This document shows positions 1-9,082 of a stretch of DNA of 64,000 bases, piece after piece. The DNA is from an uncultured Acidobacteriaceae bacterium (GTDB lineage: Bacteria; Acidobacteriota; Terriglobia; Terriglobales; Acidobacteriaceae). A program made the translations under genes and the position numbers. Numbering within the stretch: position 1 is the first letter of the stretch; every line of letters begins with the position of its first letter. Below the pieces are notes generated by a model. The model was given only the letters and a program-made list of their open reading frames with translations. It was not told where the DNA came from and did no database searches. The stretch covers positions 44,946-108,945 of the forward strand of contig CAIKND010000128.1 in assembly GCA_903828675.1 (NCBI GenBank), written 5' to 3'.

Positions 1-1
1 G

Positions 2-58
2 ACGACGTCTGACCTGGAACGGGTGGCGGAGACGGCGCGGCGGGAGCTGCGCGTGTGA
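2..58 (+). CDS. 3' end of an unidentified gene (possibly the phage terminase)
   Basis: An open frame enters from the left edge and stops at TGA 56-58, giving the C-terminus TTSDLERVAETARRELRV. Eighteen residues are too few to assign a family. The next gene is a phage portal gene, and in tailed-phage modules the gene before the portal is usually the large terminase subunit, so that is the guess by position. The next 240 bases hold no gene but carry a candidate promoter and a terminator, so this gene and the portal are probably not one simple transcription unit. Confidence 0.4.
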   Translation, partial: TTSDLERVAETARRELRV

Positions 59-98
59 GGACCGTTGCGAGCAGCCTTTTCTTCCGACTTAGCGTTTT

Positions 99-130
99 TT
101 GAAAATTAGTGAAAATGATTTGCATATAAT
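99..130 (+). promoter_or_regulatory. Candidate promoter in the AT-rich leader of the phage module
   Basis: TTGAAA at 99-104 and a perfect TATAAT at 125-130 lie in a conspicuously AT-rich stretch between the truncated first gene and the portal. The 20-base spacer is longer than the usual 16-18, so the -35 match may be accidental. A start about 7 bases after the -10 box would give an RNA of roughly 130 bases ending at the terminator at 238-268. Confidence 0.3.
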
Positions 131-237
131 TATTACAGTTTGCGGTAGTATTGATTTTGTTGGGTAACAGATCAACGTTCGAAGCTACTGGTTATCTACA
201 AACTTATAACTGATAGCTGATAACTGGCGATTCACGA

Positions 238-268
238 GGCATGACCCCTTACCGGGTTGTGCCTTTTT
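238..268 (+). terminator. Rho-independent terminator upstream of the portal gene
   Basis: A ten-pair stem (238-247 with 254-263, two G-U pairs) with a six-base loop is followed by five T residues. It lies after the candidate promoter and 26 bases before the portal start, so it would end a short leader RNA or attenuate entry into the capsid genes. Confidence 0.7.
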
Positions 269-294
269 GTTTTTTGAGTAACTGAAGAAGGAAG

Positions 295-1578
295 GTGCGC
301 GTGAGAGTAGGAGAGCAGTTGCGGGATATCTGGCGGCAGGCAACCGGGAGCGGACGGGGAGCAGATGTGGCCGCAGGCGCAGCCAATTCGGCTGCAGAAC
401 GAAAGACGCTGGCACTGCCCTCGATTCTGAGTCCCGTTAATTTTCCGGGGCACTTGCTGCCCAAGCCGACGCCGTCTAACCTGCGACGTTTTGCGGAGAC
501 GCCGGTGGTGCGGAGAGCGATCAACGTAATCAAAGACCGGATCGCGTCCATGGACTGGCAGGTGCGGGTGCGGCGCGGTGTGAAGGCTGGAGACCTGGAG
601 CACGCGGAGAAGAAGCTACAGGCTCTGCGCAGAATGCTTGAAGAGCCGAACGCGGTGGACAGCTTTCGAACCTTGATTGAACAGGTGATCGAGGACGCAC
701 TGACAGGCGGGTTTGGCGCCATCGAGATGGAACCGACGGGCGACGAAGAGCGGCCGGCGATGTTGTGGGCAGTGGACGGCGCGTCTATCCGGATCAACGC
801 ACGATGGGACGGGCAGGCGGAGACAGCGCGCTATGCACAGGCACTGTCGGGGCAACTGGACTCAAGCGCCGTGGAGTTGCTCGACAGCCAGCTGATGTAT
901 GTGCGCATGAATCCGCGCAGCTTTACTCCTTTCGGCCTGGGACCGCTGGAGGTTGCGTTCGAGACAGTCAACCAGTTCCTGAGCGCGCACCGGTTCGCGG
1001 GCAAGCTTGCTGCCAATGCAGTGGCGCAGTATGCACTGTGGCTGAACGAGGCCACGCCGGCGCAGCATGACCGCCTCATTCGCTGGTGGCAGGACGAGAT
1101 CGAGGGGACCGGAAGAGTGCCGCTGATCTCTACCGAGCAGAAGCCCGAGGTGCTGCGCTTTGCCCAGGGCACCGATGCGGATCTACGACTGGCCTGGCAG
1201 GAATTTCTGATCCGGATGGTGGCGAATGCATTTGGCTTGCCGCCGCTGATGCTTGGACTGGAAGCGGACGTCAACCAATCAACTGCCGGGGAGATGACCG
1301 ACGAGGCCTTCCGCGGTGCGATCTCGCCGCTGGCGCTGCTGCTTGCCGGGCATATCACGCGCGACCTATTCGGCAAGTGCATTGGATGGCGGGAGTTTGA
1401 ATTTGTCTTCAACGAACTAAATGCGAGAGACGAGGAGACAGAGTTGGCAGTGCAGGTGCAGTTGTTGAAGGCCGGCGTGCTGACAGTGAACGAGGTAAGA
1501 GCAATGCGGGGCCTCGGTCCGTTGGGGCAGGACGGGTTGGCGCAGCTGTCAGGCGAAGCAATGGAACGGGCAGGTTAG
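295..1578 (+). CDS. Phage portal protein
   Basis: Forms the dodecameric ring through which DNA enters and leaves the phage head and to which the terminase docks. The 427-residue protein carries typical portal features: an N-terminal stretch with the motif RRAINVIKDRIASMDWQV (about residues 77-94), a central helix-rich region, and the C-terminal signature FGLPPLMLGLEADVNQSTA followed by a hydrophobic helix and VFNELNARD. Length fits the 400-500 residue family. The GTG start at 295 follows a purine-rich GAAGAAGGAA; GTG 301 is an alternative. The gene leads a collinear series of protease, scaffold, capsid and connector genes, which supports the assignment. The exact portal subfamily was not determined. 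Confidence 0.88.
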   Translation: MRVRVGEQLRDIWRQATGSGRGADVAAGAANSAAERKTLALPSILSPVNFPGHLLPKPTPSNLRRFAETPVVRRAINVIKDRIASMDWQVRVRRGVKAGDLEHAEKKLQALRRMLEEPNAVDSFRTLIEQVIEDALTGGFGAIEMEPTGDEERPAMLWAVDGASIRINARWDGQAETARYAQALSGQLDSSAVELLDSQLMYVRMNPRSFTPFGLGPLEVAFETVNQFLSAHRFAGKLAANAVAQYALWLNEATPAQHDRLIRWWQDEIEGTGRVPLISTEQKPEVLRFAQGTDADLRLAWQEFLIRMVANAFGLPPLMLGLEADVNQSTAGEMTDEAFRGAISPLALLLAGHITRDLFGKCIGWREFEFVFNELNARDEETELAVQVQLLKAGVLTVNEVRAMRGLGPLGQDGLAQLSGEAMERAG

Positions 1579-1651
1579 AGGAAATTGCTCCCGGCACGCT
1601 GCCGCGTGGTGTGCAGCAGACGGGCCAGGACTGCAGATGGGTGGAGAGCGG

Positions 1652-2152
1652 ATGCGATTGGAAGCGATGGCGGTAAAGATCCCTCATGTGGACGGGCACC
1701 CGAACCGGGTGGCGTTCGAGGGGGTATTGACGATAGTGAATGCGGCCAGTGACAAGGCTCCAGCCGGAGCTCGCGGGCATCGAGTGATATTGACACGCGA
1801 GGCTGCGGAAAAGGCGCTGCCCTCGCTGCTTGGCATGGCAGTAGATTACCGGCCGGGTTGGGATGGCCACGATGCGCGGCGCAAGATCGGCCTGTTGACC
1901 GAGGCAAACCTGATCGGGCAGCAGTTGGTGGTCGGCGGATATCTGTACGCCAGGGATTTTCCAGAAGTGGCGACGGCAATCCAGGCGCAATCTGCCGAGG
2001 CTATGGGGATGAGTTATGAATTGGCCGATGCGCGGGTCGAAGATATGCGGGCCGAGGTATGGAAGTTGACCCGCGTAACATTCACCGGGGCAGCCATTCT
2101 GCTGAGGGACAAAGCGGCCTACCGGGGAACGAGCTTCCGCATGGCGAGTTAG
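1652..2152 (+). CDS. Prohead protease-like capsid maturation protein
   Basis: Probably cleaves the scaffold or capsid N-termini during head maturation. The 166-residue protein lies between portal and scaffold, where HK97-type and GTA modules carry the protease. A His in DGHD (about residue 71) and a Ser in the motif GMSYEL (about residue 118) could be the His and Ser of an S78/U35-type site, and the C-terminal TFTGAAILLRDKAAYRGTSF resembles the end of that fold. ATG 1652 is chosen over the in-frame ATG 1637 because GGAG at 1642-1645 is correctly spaced. The family is inferred from pattern and position; a catalytically dead relative cannot be ruled out. Confidence 0.65.
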   Translation: MRLEAMAVKIPHVDGHPNRVAFEGVLTIVNAASDKAPAGARGHRVILTREAAEKALPSLLGMAVDYRPGWDGHDARRKIGLLTEANLIGQQLVVGGYLYARDFPEVATAIQAQSAEAMGMSYELADARVEDMRAEVWKLTRVTFTGAAILLRDKAAYRGTSFRMAS

Positions 2153-2185
2153 CGGAGATTACTGAGTTAACGGAGTTAGCGCACA

Positions 2186-2210
2186 GGTTCCGCCATGCGG
2201 GGCCTTTTTT
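2186..2210 (+). terminator. Rho-independent terminator between protease and scaffold genes
   Basis: An eight-pair stem (2186-2193 with 2197-2204, two of them U-G) with a three-base loop is followed by six T residues. It lies 34 bases after the protease stop and could lower or separate transcription before the scaffold and capsid genes. A three-base loop is at the lower limit for a stable hairpin. Confidence 0.72.
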
Positions 2211-2283
2211 ATTGGCAAGCTAGGGAGTTACCACGTTAGCTCGCTCCATATGCGACATTCACAGCACAAAGGAAGGGACATAC

Positions 2284-2682
2284 ATGGAAAACAGGGAGCA
2301 GGAGATTGCCCAGCGGCTTGAAACAGCGACTACCTTGCTGGAGAAGACGCTGAGTTGGCTCGAAGGACGGCAGGGCGCTCTATCCGGCGAAGTGGAGAGG
2401 ATCTCGGCGACTGTCGAGCAGAACCGGCGCGAGACGGAGCTGGCCGAAAAGCTGGCATCAACGGAACGGGAACTGGCTGAGATAAAGGCCGCTTCTTCGC
2501 CGGGAGTATTGAATACGCTGCGCAGAACAGTTCCGGCGACCACATCCGAAATGCTGGCCAAACACGGAATCGGCGAGGGTCCCGTGGACGTTCGAACCCT
2601 GGACGCAGCGCTGGCCGGCTTAAGCCTGGAGCAGCGCATCGCTGTGAAGAGCCAGCTGCTGCGCGCCGGCGCAATCGCATAG
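2284..2682 (+). CDS. Probable capsid scaffold protein
   Basis: A 132-residue, highly charged protein. Residues 1-75 are rich in Glu, Arg and Leu with heptad-like spacing (ETATTLLEKTLSWLEGRQ and later stretches), consistent with a coiled coil. The C-terminal part has a Pro-Ala linker and a compact helical tail. It lies directly before the major capsid gene, where tailed phages encode scaffolding proteins that guide shell assembly. A GGAAGGGA ribosome-binding site precedes ATG 2284. Assignment is by position and composition; no family signature is recognised. Confidence 0.55.
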   Translation: MENREQEIAQRLETATTLLEKTLSWLEGRQGALSGEVERISATVEQNRRETELAEKLASTERELAEIKAASSPGVLNTLRRTVPATTSEMLAKHGIGEGPVDVRTLDAALAGLSLEQRIAVKSQLLRAGAIA

Positions 2683-2909
2683 AAGCAGCTGACAGCTTCA
2701 AGTTACTCGCTGAGAATCCAAGCGAACTCGGAGCAGAAATGTCGTGCGGCAATCCGGGGAGTTATGGGCAGGGAAGACCCCGACAATTCCCGAACCTGCG
2801 GGGATGGTACTGCCAGACATGGGATTAACACACGACTTGGATATGGACGCGAGTCACTAGCAACTCACATCCAAGCGACGATCGGCCCCAAGAAGGGCGG
2901 AAAGAGCAT

Positions 2910-3878
2910 ATGAACGCGACCTTTGCAGACATACACGCAGCAGCAGATTTCATCGGACCGGGCGCAATTGAAGTTCCACTGTATCAGACGGAGATCTTCG
3001 ACATCTGCCGCCGGTCCAGCCCGTTTGGGCAGCGCATCAAGCAGGTTCCCGCGACCGGACATCCATCGCGCTTCTTCGAAGAGACGGCGCTGCCGAATCC
3101 AGGCACGGCCGGCTTTGTCAATCCGCGCAGCATCGTGGCGCCGGTAGTAAGTCCGACGCGCGTGGAACGGAGCGTGCCTCTGAAGGCGATCGTTTCGCAG
3201 ATCAACTACAACCTGTTCGACATCGAACTCGGCGCGCAGCAACAACAGTTCGCCTATCTGCAGGCCAAGGACCTGGTAGACACGGTCAGTGGCGTGATGG
3301 TCGCTCACGATGTGGCGTTGTGGAACGGCAACGACACCAGTCTCAGTTCGCCGACCACCACACAGTATATGGGCGCAATTCAGCAGATCGTGGCCGGCGG
3401 CAACACCATTACCATCGGCACAACTGCCTCGATCGTCGATGGTCTTAAATCGGCTGTTGCGCAGATGGTCGCCAACAACGGCTACTCTGTACGTCCTACT
3501 GCGATTTATGCCAACCCGGTACTGCTCGACCTGATCGACCGGGAGATGAAGACCGAGTTCAACGTAGTGCTGAACAGCGATCAGATCACGGGCGGCTTCC
3601 GCGTGAAGATGCTGTCGACACAGGCAGGCGATCTTCCCCTGATTCCAGACTGGAGCCTTAGTTACACGGGCACGCCGGGGTCGGGATCCGCTGTGCTGCC
3701 AGCCTACATCGTGACCGAGGATTTGATCGAGTATCACTGGCTCGGCGATCCGACGCCCCGCATTTTCCAGCTTGGCCTGCCGAGTTCGCTGGCGCATCAG
3801 TACGTCGCTGTGAAGTTCGGAGCCCCGGTGGTGAAAGGCGCGAACTACGCGCACTACCAGGTACTGGTGGACCGGTAA
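2910..3878 (+). CDS. Phage major capsid protein
   Basis: Main shell subunit of the head, 322 residues, probably HK97 fold. The N-terminal region has an aromatic/acidic segment and the sequence FFEETALPNPGTAGFV. A long helix follows (QQFAYLQAKDLVDTVSGVM), as expected for the spine helix. An Ala/Thr-rich domain follows, then a C-terminal segment ending KFGAPVVKGANYAHYQVL that fits the axial domain. The 227 bases between scaffold and this gene hold no convincing gene. GGCGGAAAGAG before ATG 2910 is a good ribosome-binding site. Position after portal, protease and scaffold supports the call; the protein itself was recognised by general character, not by a unique motif. Confidence 0.82.
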   Translation: MNATFADIHAAADFIGPGAIEVPLYQTEIFDICRRSSPFGQRIKQVPATGHPSRFFEETALPNPGTAGFVNPRSIVAPVVSPTRVERSVPLKAIVSQINYNLFDIELGAQQQQFAYLQAKDLVDTVSGVMVAHDVALWNGNDTSLSSPTTTQYMGAIQQIVAGGNTITIGTTASIVDGLKSAVAQMVANNGYSVRPTAIYANPVLLDLIDREMKTEFNVVLNSDQITGGFRVKMLSTQAGDLPLIPDWSLSYTGTPGSGSAVLPAYIVTEDLIEYHWLGDPTPRIFQLGLPSSLAHQYVAVKFGAPVVKGANYAHYQVLVDR

Positions 3879-4028
3879 GAAGCAACGGTGCGGGTTAGTG
3901 AGTCAATACGTCAGCGCATAAGCTAGTTACCTGGTTGACGGTTGATTGAATATGGAGACGGACGAGCGGGAGTTATTGCAAGATAGCTCACGCTCGCCCG
4001 GCATGTACGAAGAATGGAAGGGTGGGGT

Positions 4029-4652
4029 ATGGCATATCTGCAGCCAGCGGATTACCCGAACTATGGATTGCCGGCTGGAACAACGGCGGACTGGATAACG
4101 GCGGCAACGGCTTTGATCAACAGCTTCTGCAGGCGGCCGGACTTGAATGTGATCCAGTATACGGAGCGCCTGCGCCTGACCAGCGGGGTGCAAACGGCGC
4201 GCCTAAGTTATCTTCCCCTTGCGCCACTGGGACTCGCGACAATTCCACTGGTGAGCATTGAAGGCCGGTACGGAAGACCGAGGCGGGGAGAGGCCGCGGA
4301 CCCATCGATGTTCGACATTGCGTCAGCATTCTCTCTGCCCGGCCAATGGACAGGAATTGATCCTTCCTCTGTCGACTATGACCCGAATACCGGCGAATTA
4401 ACGTTGCCGTGGAATGTTATTGGACTGCCGTACAACGAAGTTACAGTCACTTATACGGCGGGTCTGGCGACAATCGGTGACGATGTGAAGACAGCGTGCG
4501 CGCAGATTGTGCGCAATGCGCAGTCGACACCAGCGTTAAATGCCAGCCGGACAAAGATCGACACAATGCAAATGCAGTATTTCTCGAGTTCGCTGGTGGA
4601 CGAAACCGTGCAGGCATGGCTGCGTCCCTACGTAGCGAACAGGCTGGGGTGA
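4029..4652 (+). CDS. Head-tail adaptor (gp6-like connector)
   Basis: A 207-residue protein expected to sit below the portal and prolong the DNA channel. The N-terminus AYLQPADYPNYGLPAGTT leads into a helix with an acidic turn, and the C-terminal half (VTVTYTAGLATIGDDVKTAC, then a helix ending in VQAWLRPYVANRLG) matches the style of gp6-like connectors, in which a beta hairpin is followed by helices. ATG 4029 is preferred to the upstream ATG 4014 because GGAAGGGTGGGG lies just before it. It follows the capsid gene and precedes a short gene that would be the stopper. Confidence 0.62.
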   Translation: MAYLQPADYPNYGLPAGTTADWITAATALINSFCRRPDLNVIQYTERLRLTSGVQTARLSYLPLAPLGLATIPLVSIEGRYGRPRRGEAADPSMFDIASAFSLPGQWTGIDPSSVDYDPNTGELTLPWNVIGLPYNEVTVTYTAGLATIGDDVKTACAQIVRNAQSTPALNASRTKIDTMQMQYFSSSLVDETVQAWLRPYVANRLG

Positions 4653-4655
4653 GCG

Positions 4656-5090
4656 ATGAGCGATACAGCGCCGCGCAGCCCGGTGGGAGCGCCGCAGATG
4701 CTGGCCGATGCCCTGCTGAGGAGCGTGTCAGGAACAACGGCCCTATTACGCGTCACGGAGATGAACGCGGATACTAACATGTCCGAAGTGGGATTGGTGG
4801 CAACGACCTTTGCCGAGGTGATGGTAGGCCCCGCTGTGATGCGGAAGCTTCGACCGACGTGGCAGGAAGGCAAGGGGGCGCAGTGGGAGTTACTGGTGTC
4901 AGCCACGGGCGTGGAACAGCAAGTGAGCTCATTGGATCTAGCTTCGGCTCAGTCTCTGTTTTCCATGGCGCTAACTGTAACGGTGGCAGGTCAGGATTAC
5001 CTGATTGATTCGATCGCCTCAAACGAGGCCTTCGGCCAGGTGTATCTTTACCGGCTGCTCTTGCGCGAGGCGCGCCAGCAGGCGCTATAG
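4656..5090 (+). CDS. Putative head-closure (stopper) protein
   Basis: A 144-residue protein starting three bases after the adaptor stop, so probably translationally coupled. The second half is rich in beta-strand patterns (QWELLVSATGVEQQV and ALTVTVAGQDYLIDSI). Size and position (second gene after the major capsid) fit head-closure proteins that keep DNA in the filled head. No specific family motif was recognised, so the function is a positional inference. Confidence 0.48.
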   Translation: MSDTAPRSPVGAPQMLADALLRSVSGTTALLRVTEMNADTNMSEVGLVATTFAEVMVGPAVMRKLRPTWQEGKGAQWELLVSATGVEQQVSSLDLASAQSLFSMALTVTVAGQDYLIDSIASNEAFGQVYLYRLLLREARQQAL

Positions 5091-5129
5091 ATGCCGCCCG
5101 CCTCACTTAGCCACTATTGTTAGTCCTAC

Positions 5130-5729
5130 TTGTTAACTAGCCTTGTCGCCAATACCCGGATAGAACTTCAGGATCAAGTGACCGGTCAACATCGCGTGGG
5201 TGTCCTTAGTTACAAGTTACCAGTGTTTCAGGAGTTGTATTCCATGCAAAATGCGAAAGACTCGTTCTATATGGCGCTTCGTATGCGTCTGATGACGATG
5301 AATCCCGACCGGACGGTTCTGCTGCGCGGGACAGTACGGCCGGGGATTCTGGTTGAAGAGGCAGAGGCTCCGTTCATCCAGCTCCCCAGCGACGTATTCG
5401 TTCTGCGCTGGCTTGGGTTAGGCGTGGATTCTGATCTTGCTTCCACGATGGCCGCCGAAGAGTGCGAGATCCTTTATCAAACTTGCGGCACACAGAGTTT
5501 CGGTGGCTTGGACCGCGGCCGCTCACTGAGCGCGATGGACGAGGAGTTGTTGACAATACTCGATCCCTTCTATACGCCGAAACTCAATTACTCATCGACA
5601 CCTCCTTCAGCGATGCTGACGCAGGTTTTCTGGGACGAGCCGGAATTGGCGCCAATCGTGGCCCAACGGGACCGGCTGAGCAGGTCGGCGAAAGTGATGG
5701 TTTACAGCTACCAGGAGCAGGGGGAATAG
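5130..5729 (+). CDS. Putative tail-completion / tail-terminator protein
   Basis: A 199-residue protein between the presumed stopper and the presumed tail-tube gene, the usual place of the tail terminator. The start is uncertain: TTG 5130 is the first start codon after an in-frame stop and has no clear ribosome-binding site, and ATG 5244 would remove 38 residues. Features include MALRMRLMTMNPDRTVLLRG and a C-terminal FWDEPELAPIVAQRDRLSRS. The abrupt arrival of the next gene one base after the stop indicates co-expression. Confidence 0.42.
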   Translation: MLTSLVANTRIELQDQVTGQHRVGVLSYKLPVFQELYSMQNAKDSFYMALRMRLMTMNPDRTVLLRGTVRPGILVEEAEAPFIQLPSDVFVLRWLGLGVDSDLASTMAAEECEILYQTCGTQSFGGLDRGRSLSAMDEELLTILDPFYTPKLNYSSTPPSAMLTQVFWDEPELAPIVAQRDRLSRSAKVMVYSYQEQGE

Positions 5730-6683
5730 ATGGCGGCGAATTGGTTTTCGGCTCCAGCGCCAGTAGCTAGGCGGGTGAGGGCATTTTTTGCGCCGGTGAA
5801 TCGAACCGCGCAAACTCCGGTAGTCTTCGATGCGGCCGAGCAGTGTGGATTTAATCTGGACGCGCCGCCAGCTCCCTGGATCAGCCTGGGTTGGATTCAG
5901 GAATTTACGCGCAAGCCATCAAGCAAGTCTTCGACGCTGTTGACAGGAATACCAGCCATGGCCGTGGCTCAAGTGCGCGAGACACTTGAGGCGCAAGTTA
6001 GCTTCCAGTTCCTGAGCTGGACCAAGCTGACCATGGCGCTGGCGACTGGGTCGCAACACATGAACCTTTTGGCGGCAGCGAGCGGAGCGCACGCGACAGC
6101 CGCGATCCCTCCACTAAGTGGCTCGACGGCTACGTCCATAGCGTTGGCGGCAACGGATGCAGTGAAGTTTACGGTTGGATCTCTTATCGCCGTGGATGAG
6201 GACTACACAGGACAGACAGGCTTTGTGGGGGCACCTGTAGCCGGCGCCTACGTACGGAAGTCAATTGCGGATGTGGACTACATCCGGCGCGTGACCTTTA
6301 ATGTCGCGATGGTCTCTCAGGTAACTTCTACAGGCATAACACTCGCAGAGCCGTTGCCTGGCGGTGCGCCGGCAACAACCGCCAGATTGCAGGCTGTAAC
6401 TGGATTTGTGGACCGCGAAGGCGGGGGCTTTTACCAAGAGTGGTCTGCGCTTTTTGTGATGGAAGGGAGCCAGGGAGAGAGAATCTTCTTCTATTATCCG
6501 CGGCTGCAGGCCATGTCGGGCGCTGAAGAATCAGTTGTGCCACTGGATGGCAAGCATAAGGGTGGACTGGGCCGTGTGCTTCTAAATGGGCATTTTCTGG
6601 CACTGCCAGTAACCGATCCCTTGGATGGGGAGCGGGTGCTATGTTACCGAAGCTTCCTGCCCGCGGCCAGATCGCTGGTATAA
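5730..6683 (+). CDS. Putative major tail (tube) protein
   Basis: A 317-residue protein starting directly after the previous stop, with AGGGGGAA as ribosome-binding site. The body is strand-rich with a Thr/Ala/Gly-rich insertion (about residues 125-150) and a VDR motif (GFVDREGGGFYQEWSALFVM), the kind of composition seen in tube-forming proteins. Position after connector genes supports a tail tube role. The assignment would fail if comparison placed it among fibre or decoration proteins. Confidence 0.48.
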   Translation: MAANWFSAPAPVARRVRAFFAPVNRTAQTPVVFDAAEQCGFNLDAPPAPWISLGWIQEFTRKPSSKSSTLLTGIPAMAVAQVRETLEAQVSFQFLSWTKLTMALATGSQHMNLLAAASGAHATAAIPPLSGSTATSIALAATDAVKFTVGSLIAVDEDYTGQTGFVGAPVAGAYVRKSIADVDYIRRVTFNVAMVSQVTSTGITLAEPLPGGAPATTARLQAVTGFVDREGGGFYQEWSALFVMEGSQGERIFFYYPRLQAMSGAEESVVPLDGKHKGGLGRVLLNGHFLALPVTDPLDGERVLCYRSFLPAARSLV

Positions 6684-6723
6684 CACTTTCGCACCTTAGC
6701 TGCCATGTAGTTAGAGAGCCATC

Positions 6724-9039
6724 ATGAAAATTGCGATCCATGGGCAAGACTATACGGAAGCGCTCGACTTCGCGCGGCCATTAACAATTGAACGTAAGTT
6801 GAACGAGCCCTCGATATGTCAACTATGGCTCAGCCTGCCGGCTGATGGGAGCATGGCGACACCTGCGCGCAATCAGTCGCTCGCAGTAATTGGCGACGAC
6901 GGGACGACTTACTTTACAGGTTACATCGCGGTAAGTCCGCTGCCGGAGTACGCAGGAATGGGAATGGAGGGGCCAGGCTACAGAATTGAAATCCAGGCTC
7001 TTAGCGACGAATGCCTGCTCGATCAATTGTTAATGCCACCTAGCATGGGGGCTACGGGCGAAACGGTCGCGACGCTGATAACTTCCCTGGTGACACGCAC
7101 TGGAGCAGCGACACTATCTACTCAAGGGCTTTCGCTGAGCACCTCGGTAAGTAATTTTGTCCCGAGCCCGGGGGCACCATGGAGCAGGAGCGCCGGAAAG
7201 GTGGCAAATCAGGCACGGGCGGCATATCGGGCTGTAAATGGTGCGCTGACTCTCTCGTCTTTACAGAATACGGTGCATGCGTTGGACGAGACGAGCGGGA
7301 GTCTCTCGTTGGGAAATCTGGCATTCACGTCAAGCGTCAAGCGTGCCATGGCGAACGATGTTACTGTTTGCGGCGCGCGTGAGGCGGTTGCTTACATTAC
7401 TGAATACTTCCTTGGTGACGGAGTAACAACCCAGCTATTTTTGACCGCTGAGCCGCATTTTCCAGCATCGTCCAAGAGTGCGATCATCCATGAATTATTT
7501 AATCAGACTCAGATCGATCAGCGCGTGTGGGGTAACTCCGGCGGTGCTGCATATCTTACTTTGGGCGCCGGAGGTCTCGCGATGAATGGCGGCAACGGCA
7601 TCGATGGGCAGAGTCTGCTGACTTGGCGTGATGCTGTAGAGATGGGCGGGACCCTTTTACTGGAAGCCGCCGGCGTAACTCTATGTCCAGGCAGCATTGG
7701 CATCTTGGCCGGCTTCTTTACTGGGGAGCAGACACTGGCAGGCTGCACTGCAGGCTTTCAGGCAACTGCGCAGCAAGGAACCGGATTCGTTACTCTGCAG
7801 CCCATCATTCAAGGAACGGCAACTGGAACTTCCTTTGCGGTGAATCCGGCCAACCAATATACGCTGCGAGTCAGAGTGCATTGCGCGGAGAGCGAACGGG
7901 CGCTCGCCATCTATCGCTCCTGCGGGGATAACGGCGCAATTACTGCCGGTGGGGAGTGGAATCTTAGTCCCGCGAAGGTACAACTTGAGATTCAGGAGTA
8001 TGTCAATGGAGTAGGCGCTATGCCGGTGCCACTCTACGACGGCGCGATAGCCAGTGCGCCGGGAGCCTGCACGATCGTGGCCGCCAGCAGCGTCAATCTG
8101 ATAGGTAGCATGCGCGCTTTGAACCTGACGAACCTTGGCTCGGGCTGGGTGGTTAGTACGCCCCCAGGCGGCGGCGCGTATACACGGCGACTGGGCACAA
8201 CTGGCGAAGCAGGCGAATGCCGTCTGGACCGCAATGGGGCGGTTGTGTTTTATGCGGGATTTGTTCCTGCGGTGGGTGAGCGGATTGAGGTAAGTTACCG
8301 CTCAGTGGGCAGAGCGGTGGGGCGCTCGGTGAACGCAGCCAGCCAGCAGGCGCTCGCGCAAGTAGGGTCGCCCGCCGTGTCTACGTGGATTGGCTCTGTA
8401 TCAGAACCCTCGGCGCGCAGTTCAGCAGACTGCCGCAATGCGGCCTTCGTGATTGAGCAGGCCGCCGCCGGAGTAAGCGCGCTGTGGAGCGGAACATACA
8501 AGGGATCGAGAGAGAGTTTCACCAGCGACGTTTGGCCGGGCGACGCATTGCTTCTAATTGCTCCGTCAACCAACTTGAATGTACAGGTGGTTGTGCGTTC
8601 AGTGAAGGTGAGCTATCGTGCAGGTTATCCTGACTTAGTGGAGTATGCTATCGCGTTTGCAAACGACTGGGCTGACGATCTGGCCATAAAGACCAGCTCA
8701 TCGGTACCTGCGGATGCGTGGCTTCCTGCGCCGGTTTCTCCCACTATGCTTGGCAGTCTGAACAAACTCACAGTAACTTCCCTGAGTGGAAGCGCAGTTA
8801 CGATCAATTGCGGCATGACGCCACCAGCCGGGGGAGGGTTTGAAATTCGGCGCCGCGACTTCGCGTTCATGCCCGGGGACGATCCAGGGCTTGTAGCGCG
8901 CGCAGCCTTGCCAGACATTACTTTTTCTCGCGAGTCATTTAATGACCGCTTCTATATAAGAATGTTTGACGGCGCGACGCCGCCGAATTACTCAGAGTTT
9001 TCCGCGGCTTTATTTATTAACCTTCCGCTTGGATCGTAG
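6724..9039 (+). CDS. Large phage tail / baseplate hub-like protein
   Basis: The largest protein of the module, 771 residues. The N-terminus (MKIAIHGQDYTEALDFARPL) begins with a short strand-rich domain as in hub proteins, followed by a long Gly/Ser/Ala-rich beta region and a C-terminal segment ending NYSEFSAALFINLPLGS that looks like a fibronectin-type strand pair. It lacks the long helical heptads expected of a tape-measure protein, so it should not be read as one. It follows the tube gene by 40 bases. The exact role (hub, distal tail or fibre) is not resolved. Confidence 0.45.
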   Translation: MKIAIHGQDYTEALDFARPLTIERKLNEPSICQLWLSLPADGSMATPARNQSLAVIGDDGTTYFTGYIAVSPLPEYAGMGMEGPGYRIEIQALSDECLLDQLLMPPSMGATGETVATLITSLVTRTGAATLSTQGLSLSTSVSNFVPSPGAPWSRSAGKVANQARAAYRAVNGALTLSSLQNTVHALDETSGSLSLGNLAFTSSVKRAMANDVTVCGAREAVAYITEYFLGDGVTTQLFLTAEPHFPASSKSAIIHELFNQTQIDQRVWGNSGGAAYLTLGAGGLAMNGGNGIDGQSLLTWRDAVEMGGTLLLEAAGVTLCPGSIGILAGFFTGEQTLAGCTAGFQATAQQGTGFVTLQPIIQGTATGTSFAVNPANQYTLRVRVHCAESERALAIYRSCGDNGAITAGGEWNLSPAKVQLEIQEYVNGVGAMPVPLYDGAIASAPGACTIVAASSVNLIGSMRALNLTNLGSGWVVSTPPGGGAYTRRLGTTGEAGECRLDRNGAVVFYAGFVPAVGERIEVSYRSVGRAVGRSVNAASQQALAQVGSPAVSTWIGSVSEPSARSSADCRNAAFVIEQAAAGVSALWSGTYKGSRESFTSDVWPGDALLLIAPSTNLNVQVVVRSVKVSYRAGYPDLVEYAIAFANDWADDLAIKTSSSVPADAWLPAPVSPTMLGSLNKLTVTSLSGSAVTINCGMTPPAGGGFEIRRRDFAFMPGDDPGLVARAALPDITFSRESFNDRFYIRMFDGATPPNYSEFSAALFINLPLGS

Positions 9040-9082
9040 ACGGAAGCGTTCCAGGTTGTAGATGAGATATGGAGTTCGGCGG

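Noticed and set aside
2737..2826. 29-codon frame in the gap before the major capsid gene
   Set aside because: Too short, no conserved content and no signal sequence; unlike the peptide at 25424 it has no internal logic.
6724..9039. Reading the 771-residue phage protein as the tape-measure protein
   Set aside because: The protein is Gly/Ser/Ala-rich and strand-like, with no long helical heptads, so it does not fit a tape-measure protein.
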